Shown here one piece after another: positions 16,534 to 25,157 of a DNA stretch of 40,384 bases; positions within the stretch are counted from its first letter, which is position 1, and the number at the start of each line of letters is the position of its first letter. The notes beneath the pieces were generated by a model. The model ran no database searches. It worked only from the letters and a program-made list of their open reading frames with translations, and had not been told where the DNA came from. This stretch comes from Baaleninema simplex PCC 7105 (lineage in GTDB: Bacteria > Cyanobacteriota > Cyanobacteriia > Cyanobacteriales > Geitlerinemataceae), in assembly GCF_000332355.1 (NCBI RefSeq), contig NZ_KB235958.1, positions 2,701,250 to 2,741,633 on the forward strand. The letters are read 5' to 3'. The translations under genes were made by a program, and so were the position numbers.

Positions 16534-17187
16534 TTAACTCTGTTTTTCGACTTGATTGAACTCTAGTTCGACAGGCGTGTCCCGTCCGAAAATCGATAGC
16601 AGTGCTTTAAGCTTGCTCCGTTCGGGACTCACTTCAATGACTTCGCCTTCAAAGTCTTTGAACGGTCCCGACAGCACGACAATCTTGTCGCCCGTCTCCA
16701 TATCGACTTTGACGACCGGTTCTTGCTCTCCGGTTTGCTTGAAGATGCGTTCGACTTCAGATGGACTCAGTGGCATCGGTTTGACGTGACCGCGGCCGCG
16801 TCCGTAGCGGCGCCGTTGCTCTGCCCCGACAAAGTTAATCACATTGGGGGTATTTTTGACAACCTGCCAGACGTCGTCGTCGAGGATCATCTGAATCAGC
16901 ACGTAGCCGGGAAAGACTTTTTCCTCGATGTTTTGACGAGAGCCGTCTTTGCGGATTTTGACGGCCGGCGTTTGGGGAATCGCGATCTGCAAAATGCGAT
17001 CGGCAACGTCAAGGGTTTCCTTGCGCTGTTCGATGTTGGCTTTGACCCGCTTTTCGCAGCCAGATGCCACCTGCACGGCATACCAACGCGCTCGCGCCGG
17101 TTTCCGTGGAGCCTCTTCTACGTCCTCTGAATCGGTGTCGTCCCAACGTTCGTCGGGTTCGTATGGTTCGTTCGATGAAAAAGTCAT
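16534..17187 (-). CDS. nusG: Transcription termination/antitermination factor NusG
   Basis: The 217-aa protein has an acidic N-terminal extension (residues 1-32) before the NGN domain WYAVQVASGCEKRVKANIEQ. It continues with EEKVFPGYVLIQMILDDDVW and a KOW domain containing GDKIVVLSGPFKDFEGEVIE. It couples RNA polymerase to the ribosome or Rho. The start ATG (17187) overlaps the secE stop as ATGA, which indicates translational coupling. Confidence 0.97.
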   Translation of the reverse strand: MTFSSNEPYEPDERWDDTDSEDVEEAPRKPARARWYAVQVASGCEKRVKANIEQRKETLDVADRILQIAIPQTPAVKIRKDGSRQNIEEKVFPGYVLIQMILDDDVWQVVKNTPNVINFVGAEQRRRYGRGRGHVKPMPLSPSEVERIFKQTGEQEPVVKVDMETGDKIVVLSGPFKDFEGEVIEVSPERSKLKALLSIFGRDTPVELEFNQVEKQS

Positions 17188-17408
17188 CCGAATATTTGCT
17201 TTGCAGCCCAACCGAACAAGTTATCGACCAAATAAATGGCCGTCGCCAGCAGCGTTACCATCAGCAACACGGCGGCTGACTCGCTGATGACTTGTTGTCT
17301 CGACGGCCAAACGACCTTAGCGAGTTCTTCTTTGGTTTCTTGGAGAAACTTTAGGGGATCGAACCCTTTGCTCGTCTCTTGGGCGTTGGCTCCGTTTTTC
17401 TTCGCCAC
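17184..17408 (-). CDS. secE: Preprotein translocase subunit SecE
   Basis: The 74-aa protein has the SecE signature FLQETKEELAKVVWPSRQQV followed by a single membrane helix (about 45-66). Length and position between tRNA-Trp and nusG match the usual bacterial arrangement. It clamps SecY in the translocon. Confidence 0.97.
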   Translation of the reverse strand: MAKKNGANAQETSKGFDPLKFLQETKEELAKVVWPSRQQVISESAAVLLMVTLLATAIYLVDNLFGWAAKQIFG

Positions 17409-17622
17409 GACGATTCACCTCTGTTGACGGATTGCGTCTCGATCGATTCGAGTGCCGACGAATCGATTGTGTTGCCCGATGGTTGGCAAGACCGTTTTGT
17501 CTGTGGCCTCGATCCGCCTATCAGACAAACTCACCCGAAAGCTATCTTGTTTTTCCGACCGTTCGATCGGCAACTGAGTAGCTTTCGGGTAGAGCGTCTC
17601 TCAAAGAAATTAGGTGGTTCAA

Positions 17623-17695
17623 CGCGCCCTGGAGGACTCGAACCCCCGACATCGGGTTTTGGAGACCCGCGTTCTACCAACTGAACTAAGAGCGC
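17623..17695 (-). tRNA. trnW: tRNA-Trp (anticodon CCA)
   Basis: On the minus strand the acceptor arms GCGCTCT and AGGGCGC pair (one G-T), the anticodon arm is GGGTC-TCCAAAA-CCC with CCA in the loop, and the T arm is GGGGGTTCGAGTCC. The discriminator base is G, as usual for tRNA-Trp. CCA is not encoded. It lies between rplS and secE. Confidence 0.97.
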
Positions 17696-17764
17696 ATCCC
17701 GTCTCGTTCAGACGTCGAACCCCTTCTTAAAGAGTGTACCACACGGCTACCGTACTCGAGCAAG

Positions 17765-18175
17765 TTATTTTTTAGATTTCTTTTTGGTTTTGGTTTTGGT
17801 TTTGAGAGCTTTTTCGATGGGGCGATCGAAACGCTGTTTGAGTCGGGTTGCTTTACCGACGCGATCGCGCAGGTAGTAGAGTTTGGCACGGCGGACTTTA
17901 CCGCGACGGAGAACTTCGATGTAGCTGATTCTCGGGGAGTGCGGCAGGAACACCCGCTCGACACCCACGCCTTGGAAAATTCGGCGGACGGTAATGCTTT
18001 GGTTGATACCGCCATTTTTCATGGCGATGACGGTTCCCTCGTAAGGCTGAACCCGCTCTTTTCCACCTTCTTGGATGACTACGCCGACCCGGACGGTATC
18101 GCCGACGTAAATGGTTGGGATATCGGACTTAATATATTCCGATTCGATCGATCGGATGAGTTCTTGACCCTTCAT
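17765..18175 (-). CDS. rplS: 50S ribosomal protein L19
   Basis: The 136-aa protein begins [20 protein letters not shown] and contains [20 protein letters not shown] and [20 protein letters not shown], diagnostic for L19. The C-terminus is a Lys/Thr-rich tail ([12 protein letters not shown]). It forms an intersubunit bridge. It is the most upstream gene of the translation cluster; tRNA-Trp follows 69 bp downstream. Confidence 0.97.
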   Translation of the reverse strand: MKGQELIRSIESEYIKSDIPTIYVGDTVRVGVVIQEGGKERVQPYEGTVIAMKNGGINQSITVRRIFQGVGVERVFLPHSPRISYIEVLRRGKVRRAKLYYLRDRVGKATRLKQRFDRPIEKALKTKTKTKKKSKK

Positions 18176-18243
18176 AGCTGCCTCGATACGTTGCAGCCTT
18201 CTATCGTAGATCGGACTTCCCCGTCAAGTCAATTTTTGGAGTA

Positions 18244-18329
18244 AGGGAATAGGGAACAGGGAACAGGGAACAGGGAACAGGGAATAGGGAATAGGGAACG
18301 GGGAATAGGGAACAGGGAAGAAATAATCA
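18244..18329. repeat. GGGAACA/GGGAATA heptamer array
   Basis: About eleven imperfect copies of a 7-bp unit (GGGAACA, GGGAATA or GGGAACG) run from 18244 to 18329, between rplS and the methyltransferase gene. They match the arrays at 1151 and (inverted) 25030. Confidence 0.92.
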
Positions 18330-18365
18330 TCAATTGTCTTCCCCTCTCATCACATCATCCCCTCA

Positions 18366-19316
18366 TCAGGCTCTGGCGACGATCGCTCGGTGTCGGGGAT
18401 CGCTGGGGGCGGTTTCGAGATGCTCGAAGCCTAGCTTTTGTAGGGTGGCTTCGACGTCGAAGGTGTAGTATTCGTCGCTCCAGGGTTCGGTACTCTTCAT
18501 TAAGACGAATAACGCCGGAGGTAGGTTCTGAATCACTTTTGATTTTGGGTTGTTGTCCGCGATCGCGATGATTCCGCCGGGACGCAGGATGCGACGCGCT
18601 TCTTTAAAAATGGCTTCTGTGGCAGCGTTGGGGAGTTCGTGCAAAATAAATTGCAGTGTTACGAGATCGAAACTGTTGTCGGGAAATTCGGTGGCTTCGG
18701 CTAATCCGTGAACCCAGCGATCGATCTCGTTGTCGCTATCGAGATGTTGCGCCACCGCTAGCATTTGCGGCGATAAGTCCAAACCGATGATGTTCGCGGG
18801 TTCGCTTTGACGCGATCGCAGGTAACGATGCAGCGATCGCGTGGACATTCCAATCGAACATCCCACGTCTAATACGTCGCGAACGGGATAGCAGAGGTGT
18901 TTGTCTACAATGTCGTAGAAACTCGTCCGCAGGCGATCGTAAGCTACGTCAGGGGACAGGTTCTCTTTTGGCGTCACGCGCAACGCCATCGCGTAAGTGG
19001 CGGGTTCGGCTTCAAAGGCTGCCAACCAACAGAGGTTTCCCTCGTCGTAGGCGTGAAACGGAACGTTGTAATAGTCGGGATAGGTAACGTTGGCATTCGT
19101 CAGGCGATCGGCTAATGCTTTCACGTCGGAGGTTTCTAACGCGGCTACGCGATCGCGCCAGGGGATACCGTTACGTTCGGCCGTACGAATCATAACCCGC
19201 CGCGCCTGCTGTTTCATGACACGATACAGAAACGGCGTTTGAATCAGTTGGTTGACCAGGCGAGAGAGCCAGTCGTCTCCAGCCCATGCGGGTTTGTTTA
19301 AGGTTTGGCTTGTCAT
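18366..19316 (-). CDS. Class I SAM-dependent methyltransferase
   Basis: The 316-aa protein carries the methyltransferase motif I VLDVGCSIGMSTRSL (148-162), motif II GLDLSPQMLAVAQ (178-190) and LRPGGIIAIADN (post-II), so it belongs to the methyltransferase-11 type. The N-terminal 140 residues (DWLSRLVNQLIQTPFLYRVM ... PDYYNVPFHAYDEGNL) form an extension shared with cyanobacterial homologues. The substrate is unknown. It is divergent from cpcS, with about 170 bp between. Confidence 0.87.
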   Translation of the reverse strand: MTSQTLNKPAWAGDDWLSRLVNQLIQTPFLYRVMKQQARRVMIRTAERNGIPWRDRVAALETSDVKALADRLTNANVTYPDYYNVPFHAYDEGNLCWLAAFEAEPATYAMALRVTPKENLSPDVAYDRLRTSFYDIVDKHLCYPVRDVLDVGCSIGMSTRSLHRYLRSRQSEPANIIGLDLSPQMLAVAQHLDSDNEIDRWVHGLAEATEFPDNSFDLVTLQFILHELPNAATEAIFKEARRILRPGGIIAIADNNPKSKVIQNLPPALFVLMKSTEPWSDEYYTFDVEATLQKLGFEHLETAPSDPRHRAIVARA

Positions 19317-19488
19317 CGTATGATTGTTTTATATCGCTAGAGCGATTTTATCTGATTTCTTCTCAATATCTCGAAGATACGGTGTTAGAGAGCAGTTCGG
19401 CAGACCGGCAACTGGCCGCGAACCCGCGATCGTCTAGAATTGCAAGAATATACGAAACCTTAGAAACGTCGATCGAATTGAACTAAAA

Positions 19489-20118
19489 ATGAATCAAGCG
19501 ACCCCAGCCAAGCCTCTCGATGCGATGGCGTTCTTCGAGCAGAGTGCGGGAACTTGGCATTCTCAACGAACCACCCACCACCTCCCCTTCCGTCGCGCCG
19601 AGTTAGGCGGATCGGAAATTTACGTCGAAACCCTCGCCGCCAACGATCCCCGCGTCGTAGAAATCTGCCAAATGCACGATATCGATCCCGCCGATGCTTC
19701 CGGTGGGGCGTTCGTGCGCTGGAACGGTTCGATGCAATGGGATCGCGAGAACGACGAAAACCACGCCGGATCGACGGTATTCGCGATCGTTCCCGACTCC
19801 AACGATCCCCGCCAAGGGAAAATGTTGCGCGAACGGGGCTATGCTGAAGTGGTTCCCGTCGCCGGACGCTACGAACTCGACGACGACGGCGGCATGATTT
19901 TGATTACGGAATACGAAACCATGAGTTCGATCGAGCGGTTTTGGTTCCCCAGTCCCGGCGTGCGGATGCGAACCAGTACGGTAAAACGGTTTGGTGGGTT
20001 TAGTACCGCGACGTTCTGCACCGAAAGCCGCCTCGAAGACGACACGGACAATTTAGATACGAATCCCGATGCCAGTTCTGAAGCCAGTCAGCCGTTTTAT
20101 TCGGTTTTGGGATGGTAA
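19489..20118 (+). CDS. cpcS: Phycobiliprotein bilin lyase, CpcS/CpeS type
   Basis: The 209-aa protein matches the CpcS lipocalin-like lyases throughout: FFEQSAGTWHSQRTTHHLPF, GSTVFAIVPDSNDPRQGKML, RGYAEVVPVAGRYELDDDGG, SSIERFWFPSPGVRMRTSTV and FGGFSTATFCTESR. These enzymes attach phycocyanobilin to Cys-82/84 of phycocyanin beta and allophycocyanin subunits. Its C-terminus (about 185-209) is a variable acidic tail. It precedes cpcG, also a phycobilisome gene, but a hairpin with T tract at 20153 suggests separate transcripts. Confidence 0.93.
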   Translation: MNQATPAKPLDAMAFFEQSAGTWHSQRTTHHLPFRRAELGGSEIYVETLAANDPRVVEICQMHDIDPADASGGAFVRWNGSMQWDRENDENHAGSTVFAIVPDSNDPRQGKMLRERGYAEVVPVAGRYELDDDGGMILITEYETMSSIERFWFPSPGVRMRTSTVKRFGGFSTATFCTESRLEDDTDNLDTNPDASSEASQPFYSVLGW

Positions 20119-20152
20119 GCTTTAACACGAAATAGAAAGCGATCGCAAAAAT

Positions 20153-20174
20153 GTAAACAAAGTTTACGTTTTTT
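20153..20174 (+). terminator. Probable terminator after cpcS
   Basis: GTAAAC-AAA-GTTTAC forms a 6-bp stem followed by G and six T. It lies 35 bp after the cpcS stop. The stem is short and AT-rich, so the terminator is probably weak. Confidence 0.55.
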
Positions 20175-20293
20175 GTTAAAAATTGTTGCTGGCATTCATA
20201 AAAATGAGACTGGGAGAAACCCGATCCCCTACTCTAAAAGTTGGCTAGTCCATGGTTGAATAGCAAATCGTTTAAGCGTAGGGAGATATTAAC

Positions 20294-21049
20294 GTGGCAC
20301 TTCCCTTACTCAATTACACGCCGAAAAGCCAAAACGTGCGTGTAGCCGGATATGAAGTTCCCGGTGACGAGCAGCCCTACATCTTCGATACCGAAAACCT
20401 GCCTTCGGGCGGTGGCATGGAAGAAGTGATCTGGGCTGCTTATCGCCAAATTTATAGCGAACACCAAATTCTCAAAAGCAACCGTCAATCGGCTTTAGAG
20501 TCTCAACTCAAAGACGGTCGCATTACGGTGCGCCAGTTTATTCGCGGCTTGTTGTTGTCCGATCCGTTCCGTCGTCGGAACTTCGACGCCAACAGCAACT
20601 ATCGCTTCGCGGAGTTGTGCGTGCAGCGCGTTCTCGGACGCGACGTGTACAGCGAACGCGAGAAAATCGCCTGGTCGATCGTCATCGTCAACGAAGGCGT
20701 TCAGGGCTTCGTCGATAAACTGCTCGGCAGCGACGAATATCTCGAAAACTTCGGCGACACCATCGTTCCGTTCCAACGTCGGCGCAACCTGCCGCAACGG
20801 GAACGGGGCGAAACGCCGTTCAACTTGAAAACGCCCCGTTACGGCGCGTACCACCGCGATTTGTTGGGCTTCCCTCAAATCGTCTGGCAAAACGCGATTC
20901 GTCGCTTCCGTCCTCAAGAAAAGCAACCCGTCGAGGGCAATCCCGAACGGTTCTTGGGTATGGCGCGTTCGATGGCACCGCAGCAAAACCCCGTTCCTCG
21001 GGTGTCGCTGCAAACTCTCAACTATCTGTCTGCCGTACCTCGTCGCTAA
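20294..21049 (+). CDS. cpcG: Phycobilisome rod-core linker polypeptide CpcG
   Basis: The 251-aa product begins [20 protein letters not shown], diagnostic of CpcG, and contains the linker domain (about 20-150) with [40 protein letters not shown] and [20 protein letters not shown]. The C-terminal part has the usual VPFQRRR and PRYGAYHRD segments. CpcG joins phycocyanin rods to the allophycocyanin core. The start is GTG with GGGAG about 9 nt upstream. A leader of about 170 bp and a strong downstream hairpin suggest a monocistronic message. Confidence 0.96.
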   Translation: MALPLLNYTPKSQNVRVAGYEVPGDEQPYIFDTENLPSGGGMEEVIWAAYRQIYSEHQILKSNRQSALESQLKDGRITVRQFIRGLLLSDPFRRRNFDANSNYRFAELCVQRVLGRDVYSEREKIAWSIVIVNEGVQGFVDKLLGSDEYLENFGDTIVPFQRRRNLPQRERGETPFNLKTPRYGAYHRDLLGFPQIVWQNAIRRFRPQEKQPVEGNPERFLGMARSMAPQQNPVPRVSLQTLNYLSAVPRR

Positions 21050-21093
21050 GCGAGGGTTGGGCGGCCAGTTTGGTTGTATTTCACTAAACCAAA

Positions 21094-21166
21094 GAATTGG
21101 GGCGAGTGCGTCCGCGTTCCGATCGCTTCGGCGATCGAGGCGTGGAAAGGGTCGCCCCAATTTTTC
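21094..21166 (+). terminator. Large hairpin terminator after cpcG
   Basis: AATTGGGGCGA and TCGCCCCAATT pair as an 11-bp base stem followed by TTT; inside it GATCGCTTCGGCGATC forms a second stem with a TTCG-type loop. It starts 45 bp after the cpcG stop. Confidence 0.85.
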
Positions 21167-21327
21167 AAGGAGACAAGGAAGAAACTGTTACCTGTTCGCT
21201 GTCTTCATACGGAATCCGCACACCATAGCCCCTTTTAACGCGATCTCCCAAAATCGATTTAAGTCCCGGCGTACAGGGAATTTACGACGGAGGCCGCAAA
21301 ACAGGTTTTTCAAAACTGGATTCCGTA

Positions 21328-21921
21328 TCACTGGTGACTGGTGACTGGTGACTGGTGACTGAAAAGCAACCAGTGGGTATAGCTGTAGGAGTGAGATGGG
21401 GAGAGGTTGCTGTCGGGATAGGAAGTGAGAGTCTCGTTGAGAATTTCGATAAGGTGCGATCGCGCGTTGGGGTGGGGAAGGTCTAACTCGTAAGCTAAGC
21501 TCCAACTGGTGCGATGGGAGGTTTGCAGTTGGGTCAGTTCGTAGCGCACGCCACGATATTGCCGCTGCCATCGGGTTTTGAGAACCTCGACCCACCACTG
21601 CTCAGATAACTGCTGGAGATAGCAGGGGGGAAAATCTCCGTCTTCAATCCACTTACACCAGCATTCGACTCGTCCGGCATCGTCTCCGACAGGCCAAACC
21701 CCTAACGCCGATTCTCGCCACTTCAGCTCGAGACTGTCGCCGTGGCGTCGTTTGATGTTGATGGCTTCGCTTTCGGGAACCATTAAGTAAACGTCGGTTC
21801 GGGAATCTCCACAGGAGAGCCAGTTGCCGGGACAGTCTTTGAAAAACCACCGTTTGACGGATTGGGGCAGTTCTCCATCGAGAAACCAACGAACTTCTTG
21901 TGTGATGAGGGGAGCGGACAT
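21328..21921 (-). CDS. Uncharacterised cyanobacterial protein, CYTH-like pattern
   Basis: The 197-aa protein begins MSAPLITQEVRWFLDGELPQ. The alternation of TDVYLMVPESEAINIKRRHG and DSLELKWRESALGVW resembles the charged beta-strands of CYTH/triphosphate-tunnel proteins, but the ExExK signature is not clear, so function is not assigned. The ATG at 21921 was chosen because similarity-like, well-ordered sequence starts there; the upstream open frame is low quality. The last residues (HQSPVTSHQ) and stop come from a GGTGACT heptamer array. The protein lies convergent with cpcG. Confidence 0.65.
   Translation of the reverse strand: MSAPLITQEVRWFLDGELPQSVKRWFFKDCPGNWLSCGDSRTDVYLMVPESEAINIKRRHGDSLELKWRESALGVWPVGDDAGRVECWCKWIEDGDFPPCYLQQLSEQWWVEVLKTRWQRQYRGVRYELTQLQTSHRTSWSLAYELDLPHPNARSHLIEILNETLTSYPDSNLSPSHSYSYTHWLLFSHQSPVTSHQ
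21332..21361. repeat. GGTGACT heptamer array at a gene 3' end
   Basis: Four copies of GGTGACT at 21332-21361 encode the C-terminal SPVTSHQ residues of the preceding minus-strand gene and sit directly at its stop codon. The same heptamer occurs at 1181-1217 (inverse) and 33211-33248. Confidence 0.92.
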
Positions 21922-22286
21922 GGCAGCGCGATCGATAATACCGTTCGTGTTCTCTATATCGATCGTTGCAGGGGCGATCGCTCCTTGTCTTCCGTCCTGA
22001 GATAGAAAAACGCCCCATGCTCCCCGAGAAAGCGATAAAAACCCTCTGTTTTGAGGAGGCGATCGAAGTTGACGCCAAGGCGATCGAGGTTTTATGCTCG
22101 AAAGGTTGACGAGTCGTTCGTCCAAACTTCACCAAGGCGCGATCGCAGTTCGCTGCGTTTTCTAGAATGCGTTCTCTCTTCACCGCGAGGGGAGGGCGAT
22201 TGTGTTTTTTTAAGACGTTTTCTCGCAGAAGTTGGTCGGACAACAACTGTTCTATCCTCGATCGCTATCCTATCCGAAACGCTCTC

Positions 22287-23438
22287 ATGAAACTGGTTTG
22301 CACCCAAGGGGATTTTAACGCCCATTTGTCTCTGGCCACCCACGCCGTCCCCTCTCGTCCCACTCACCCGGTTTTAGCCAACGTGCGCCTGACGGCGGAC
22401 GCGGACAACCAACGCCTACAACTGACTGCCTTCGATTTAAGCTTGGGCATTCGCGTCAGTCTACCCGCCCAAATCGAAGAAGGGGGCGAAATCGCACTTC
22501 CGGCAAAACTCCTCAACGACATCGTATCGCGTCTTCCTGACGGTGAAATTACCCTGGAAAACGAATCCGATACGACGCAAACGACCCTCACATCTGCTTC
22601 AGGACATTACCAAGTTCAGGGGATGAGTTCGGAAGAATTTCCCGAACTTCCTGCGATCGAAAATGGCAAAGTCGTGCGACTCAGTACCGAAGCCCTCATC
22701 GAAGGCTTGCGGGGAACCCTCTTCGCCACCAGTTCCGACGAAACCAAGCAAGTCCTAACGGGGGTTCACCTCATGATGAAGGCGGACGGGTTAGAATTCG
22801 CCGCCACGGACGGCCACCGTCTCGCTGTAGTCGAAGCAGTGAATTTAGAAGACGAAGATACACCCAACCCGGAAGTCGAAGAAGAAGCCTTTGAGGTGAC
22901 GGTTCCAGCCCAGGCGTTGCGGGAATTAGAGCGGATTATCGGCAAACGCGCCGGAACTGACCTCATCGCGTTACATTTCGATGAGGGTCAAGCGGTGTTC
23001 GAGATTGAAGACCGACGGCTGACGAGTCGGACGCTAGAAGGATCGTATCCGGCGTACCGTCAGTTAATCCCCCGTCAGTTCGAGAACCAGGTCAACGTGG
23101 AACGACGCCAACTGTTAGGGGCGTTAGAGCGTATCGCCGTGATTGCCGATCGCAAAAATAATATTGTGAAGTTTAGCTTTGATGCCGAGGCGCAACAGTT
23201 GACGTTGAGCGTGGACGCCGCCGATGTGGGAAGTGCCAACGAAAAGCTGACCGTGCAGGTATCCGGCGACAGTATCGAAATTGCGTTTAACGTGAAGTAC
23301 GTGATGGAGTCGCTGCGAAACCTTCAATCGACGGAGATTCAGATGCAACTCAACACCCCCGTTTCTCCGGTGATTTTAACGCCGCTGGGTGGAACGAAGA
23401 TGACGCATTTAGTGATGCCGGTGCAAATTCGCGATTGA
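22287..23438 (+). CDS. dnaN: DNA polymerase III beta subunit (sliding clamp)
   Basis: The 383-aa protein begins MKLVCTQGDFNAHLSLATHA and shows the three-domain clamp layout, with RPTHPVLANVRLTADADNQR, ATDGHRLAVVEAVNLEDEDT and the C-terminal LGGTKMTHLVMPVQIRD. It tethers the replicative polymerase to DNA. The ATG at 22287 is the family start; the frame stays open upstream to 22167 without similarity. Its neighbour is not dnaA, as is common in cyanobacteria. A hairpin terminator follows. Confidence 0.97.
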   Translation: MKLVCTQGDFNAHLSLATHAVPSRPTHPVLANVRLTADADNQRLQLTAFDLSLGIRVSLPAQIEEGGEIALPAKLLNDIVSRLPDGEITLENESDTTQTTLTSASGHYQVQGMSSEEFPELPAIENGKVVRLSTEALIEGLRGTLFATSSDETKQVLTGVHLMMKADGLEFAATDGHRLAVVEAVNLEDEDTPNPEVEEEAFEVTVPAQALRELERIIGKRAGTDLIALHFDEGQAVFEIEDRRLTSRTLEGSYPAYRQLIPRQFENQVNVERRQLLGALERIAVIADRKNNIVKFSFDAEAQQLTLSVDAADVGSANEKLTVQVSGDSIEIAFNVKYVMESLRNLQSTEIQMQLNTPVSPVILTPLGGTKMTHLVMPVQIRD

Positions 23439-23453
23439 TGTCGGCATCAAAAA

Positions 23454-23480
23454 GGGACGCGTTCGAGCGTCCCGGTTTTT
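23454..23480 (+). terminator. Intrinsic terminator after dnaN
   Basis: GGGACGC and GCGTCCC form a 7-bp stem with loop GTTCGA, followed by GGTTTTT. It begins 15 bp after the dnaN stop. Confidence 0.88.
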
Positions 23481-23537
23481 GTATCCCAAGTTTTTCGAGT
23501 GGTGTCGTGCGTTGGCGGCTGCGTTAACGTAGTTTGG

Positions 23538-23930
23538 TTAACGGGAACACACGAGCTGTTCGCTTTCTTGCTCGAGAATTTCGAGCAGTTGTTGGTTGCC
23601 CTGTGCTTTGGCTGCGGCGATGCGTTCGGACAGTCGTTGGCACAGGTTGTCCCGGTGAATGCGGGCAACTTCGCTCAGGCTGATTTCCGTTGCGGTCGTC
23701 GGCGTTGCGGCGACTGGGCGGCCGTCGGCGGTTTCGATACGCCCGGTTTCCGTCGTCCGGTAGGGAACGCCGCGATATTTAAACTCTGCAACCGGTTGCA
23801 GAACCGTCATATGGCGCGGATAGGTCACGTGATAGGATTGTCCGCGATAAGTGGCTAGAATTTCGCTTTCGGTCATTTCTAGCGTTGGGGGGGTGGAGTC
23901 GTAGCGGACACCGCGATAACAGAGTTTCAT
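23538..23930 (-). CDS. DUF4278 domain protein
   Basis: The 130-aa protein begins MKLCYRGVRYDSTPPTLEMT, and the YRG(x)xY motif recurs as YRGQSYHVTYP (29-39) and YRGVPYRTTE (about 52-61), the pattern of DUF4278, a small family of unknown function largely confined to cyanobacteria. The C-terminal half (about 85-127) is a charged helix containing LCQRLSERIAAAKAQGNQQL. The ATG at 23930 was chosen because the upstream open frame has no family character. Confidence 0.85.
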   Translation of the reverse strand: MKLCYRGVRYDSTPPTLEMTESEILATYRGQSYHVTYPRHMTVLQPVAEFKYRGVPYRTTETGRIETADGRPVAATPTTATEISLSEVARIHRDNLCQRLSERIAAAKAQGNQQLLEILEQESEQLVCSR

Positions 23931-24176
23931 ATTTTTCGAGTTCCTGAGTCCGAGACAACAAAGATGTTTGCTTAGCGGTCGAGACTTCGTTGCTGAAATC
24001 TGGACTTTTATGCTATTAACAGAGTTTATTCTGTATCTATTTTTACATTTTTGGGTTAGGTATGTCAACTTAAGTCGATATAAATCTTTGCAATTCCGAC
24101 CGGCGATCGCGATTCTTCTGTCTAGCGTGTACACTAGAGTTTTAGTGTTTGGTGACACAAAACAGCGAAAGTGTGA

Positions 24177-24980
24177 ATGAGGCTCGCACCCCGCCCCGAT
24201 TCTGAAAAAACGTCTCGAACTCTGCCCCATCGAGAAAAACTCGGCGCGATCGCGCCCAAATCCCGATTGTATTATTTACGACAGCGACGGCGACGACAAA
24301 AACAGGTCGTCCGACTCTTGCTCGAGCGAACGTTGCTCGTTACGCTCGTCGCAGTACCGATCGCAACGATCCTGTTTCCGGGGTTGCGGTGGTTGCTCCT
24401 GCGCGAATTCGACGGAGTCGTGGGGTTGATGTCGCGAGAAGTCAATTACGTCGTGCATCTGATGAAACTCGATCGCAAAACGCGATCGCGATCGAATGCC
24501 TTCGTCGAAACTGCCTCTCGAGATTTATCACCCGAACTCCGCGCTCTCCTCGACACGATCGCCTTTGCAGAAGGGACTCACGACGCCCTAGGCTACCAAA
24601 CTATTTTTACGTTCGACGAATTTTCTAACTTTAACGATCATCCTCGGCGAGTACGTTGTGCGAAATATTACGGACAACATCTGTGTTCCGACGCAGCCGG
24701 ACGCTACCAAATGCTCAGTTCCACGTACGATTCGGTGGTTGAAACCACGGGACTAAGTGACTTTTCCCCCATTTCTCAAGACCTAGCGGCCGTCGAACTC
24801 ATCCGCCGTCGCGGAGGGTTAGAAAAGATAGAGAACGGTGATTTTTACGGCGCAATGCGGGCGATAAAAAAAGAGTGGGCGAGTTTGCCCGGCTCGGGTC
24901 ACGGACAACCAGAGGTCTCGTTGGAGGAGTTAAAACAGGTTTACCAACGACGGTTGAAGCATTACCGAAACCGGAGTTGA
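24177..24980 (+). CDS. Membrane-anchored lysozyme-like glycosidase (GH104-type)
   Basis: The 267-aa protein has a basic N-terminus, one membrane helix (about 50-72) and a periplasmic muramidase-like domain. LLDTIAFAEGT (catalytic E132), FTFDEFSNFNDHPRRVR and SDAAGRYQMLSSTYD (172-186) match lambda R-type lytic transglycosylases and related GH104 enzymes. SPISQDLAAVELIRRRGGLE and ASLPGSGHGQPEVSLEEL follow. It probably trims peptidoglycan at the cell envelope; a phage origin is not indicated by its neighbours. The stop is followed at once by a GGGGGAGA-type repeat array. Confidence 0.87.
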   Translation: MRLAPRPDSEKTSRTLPHREKLGAIAPKSRLYYLRQRRRRQKQVVRLLLERTLLVTLVAVPIATILFPGLRWLLLREFDGVVGLMSREVNYVVHLMKLDRKTRSRSNAFVETASRDLSPELRALLDTIAFAEGTHDALGYQTIFTFDEFSNFNDHPRRVRCAKYYGQHLCSDAAGRYQMLSSTYDSVVETTGLSDFSPISQDLAAVELIRRRGGLEKIENGDFYGAMRAIKKEWASLPGSGHGQPEVSLEELKQVYQRRLKHYRNRS

Positions 24981-24984
24981 GGAG

Positions 24985-25157
24985 CAAGGGAGAGGGGGAG
25001 AGGGGGAGAGAGGGAGAGGGGGAGCAACTATTAACTGTTCCCTGTTCCCCGTTCACTGTTCCCTGTTCACTGTTCACTGTTCCCTGCTAACTGTCTTCAC
25101 TGGAGACTGGAGACTGTTTTCACTGGAGACTGGAGACTGTTTTCACTGGAGACTGTT
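24985..25157. repeat. Composite short tandem repeat block
   Basis: Three arrays lie together. Units of GGGGGAGA (24985-25023) are followed by about seven TGTTCCC/TGTTCAC-type heptamers (25037-25086) and copies of GGAGACT (25101-25157). The last array overlaps the 3' end of the minus-strand PEP-synthase-like gene and supplies its final residues (ANSLQ) and stop. Confidence 0.92.

Noticed and set aside
20495-21160. 221-codon open frame antisense to cpcG
   Set aside because: Fully explained by codon bias of cpcG on the other strand; no family pattern.
22167-22286. N-terminal extension of dnaN
   Set aside because: The 40 extra residues have no clamp similarity; the family start MKLVCTQGDF is at 22287.
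24177-24980. Lysozyme-like gene as evidence of a prophage
   Set aside because: No holin, capsid, terminase or integrase nearby; a membrane-anchored envelope enzyme is the simpler reading.
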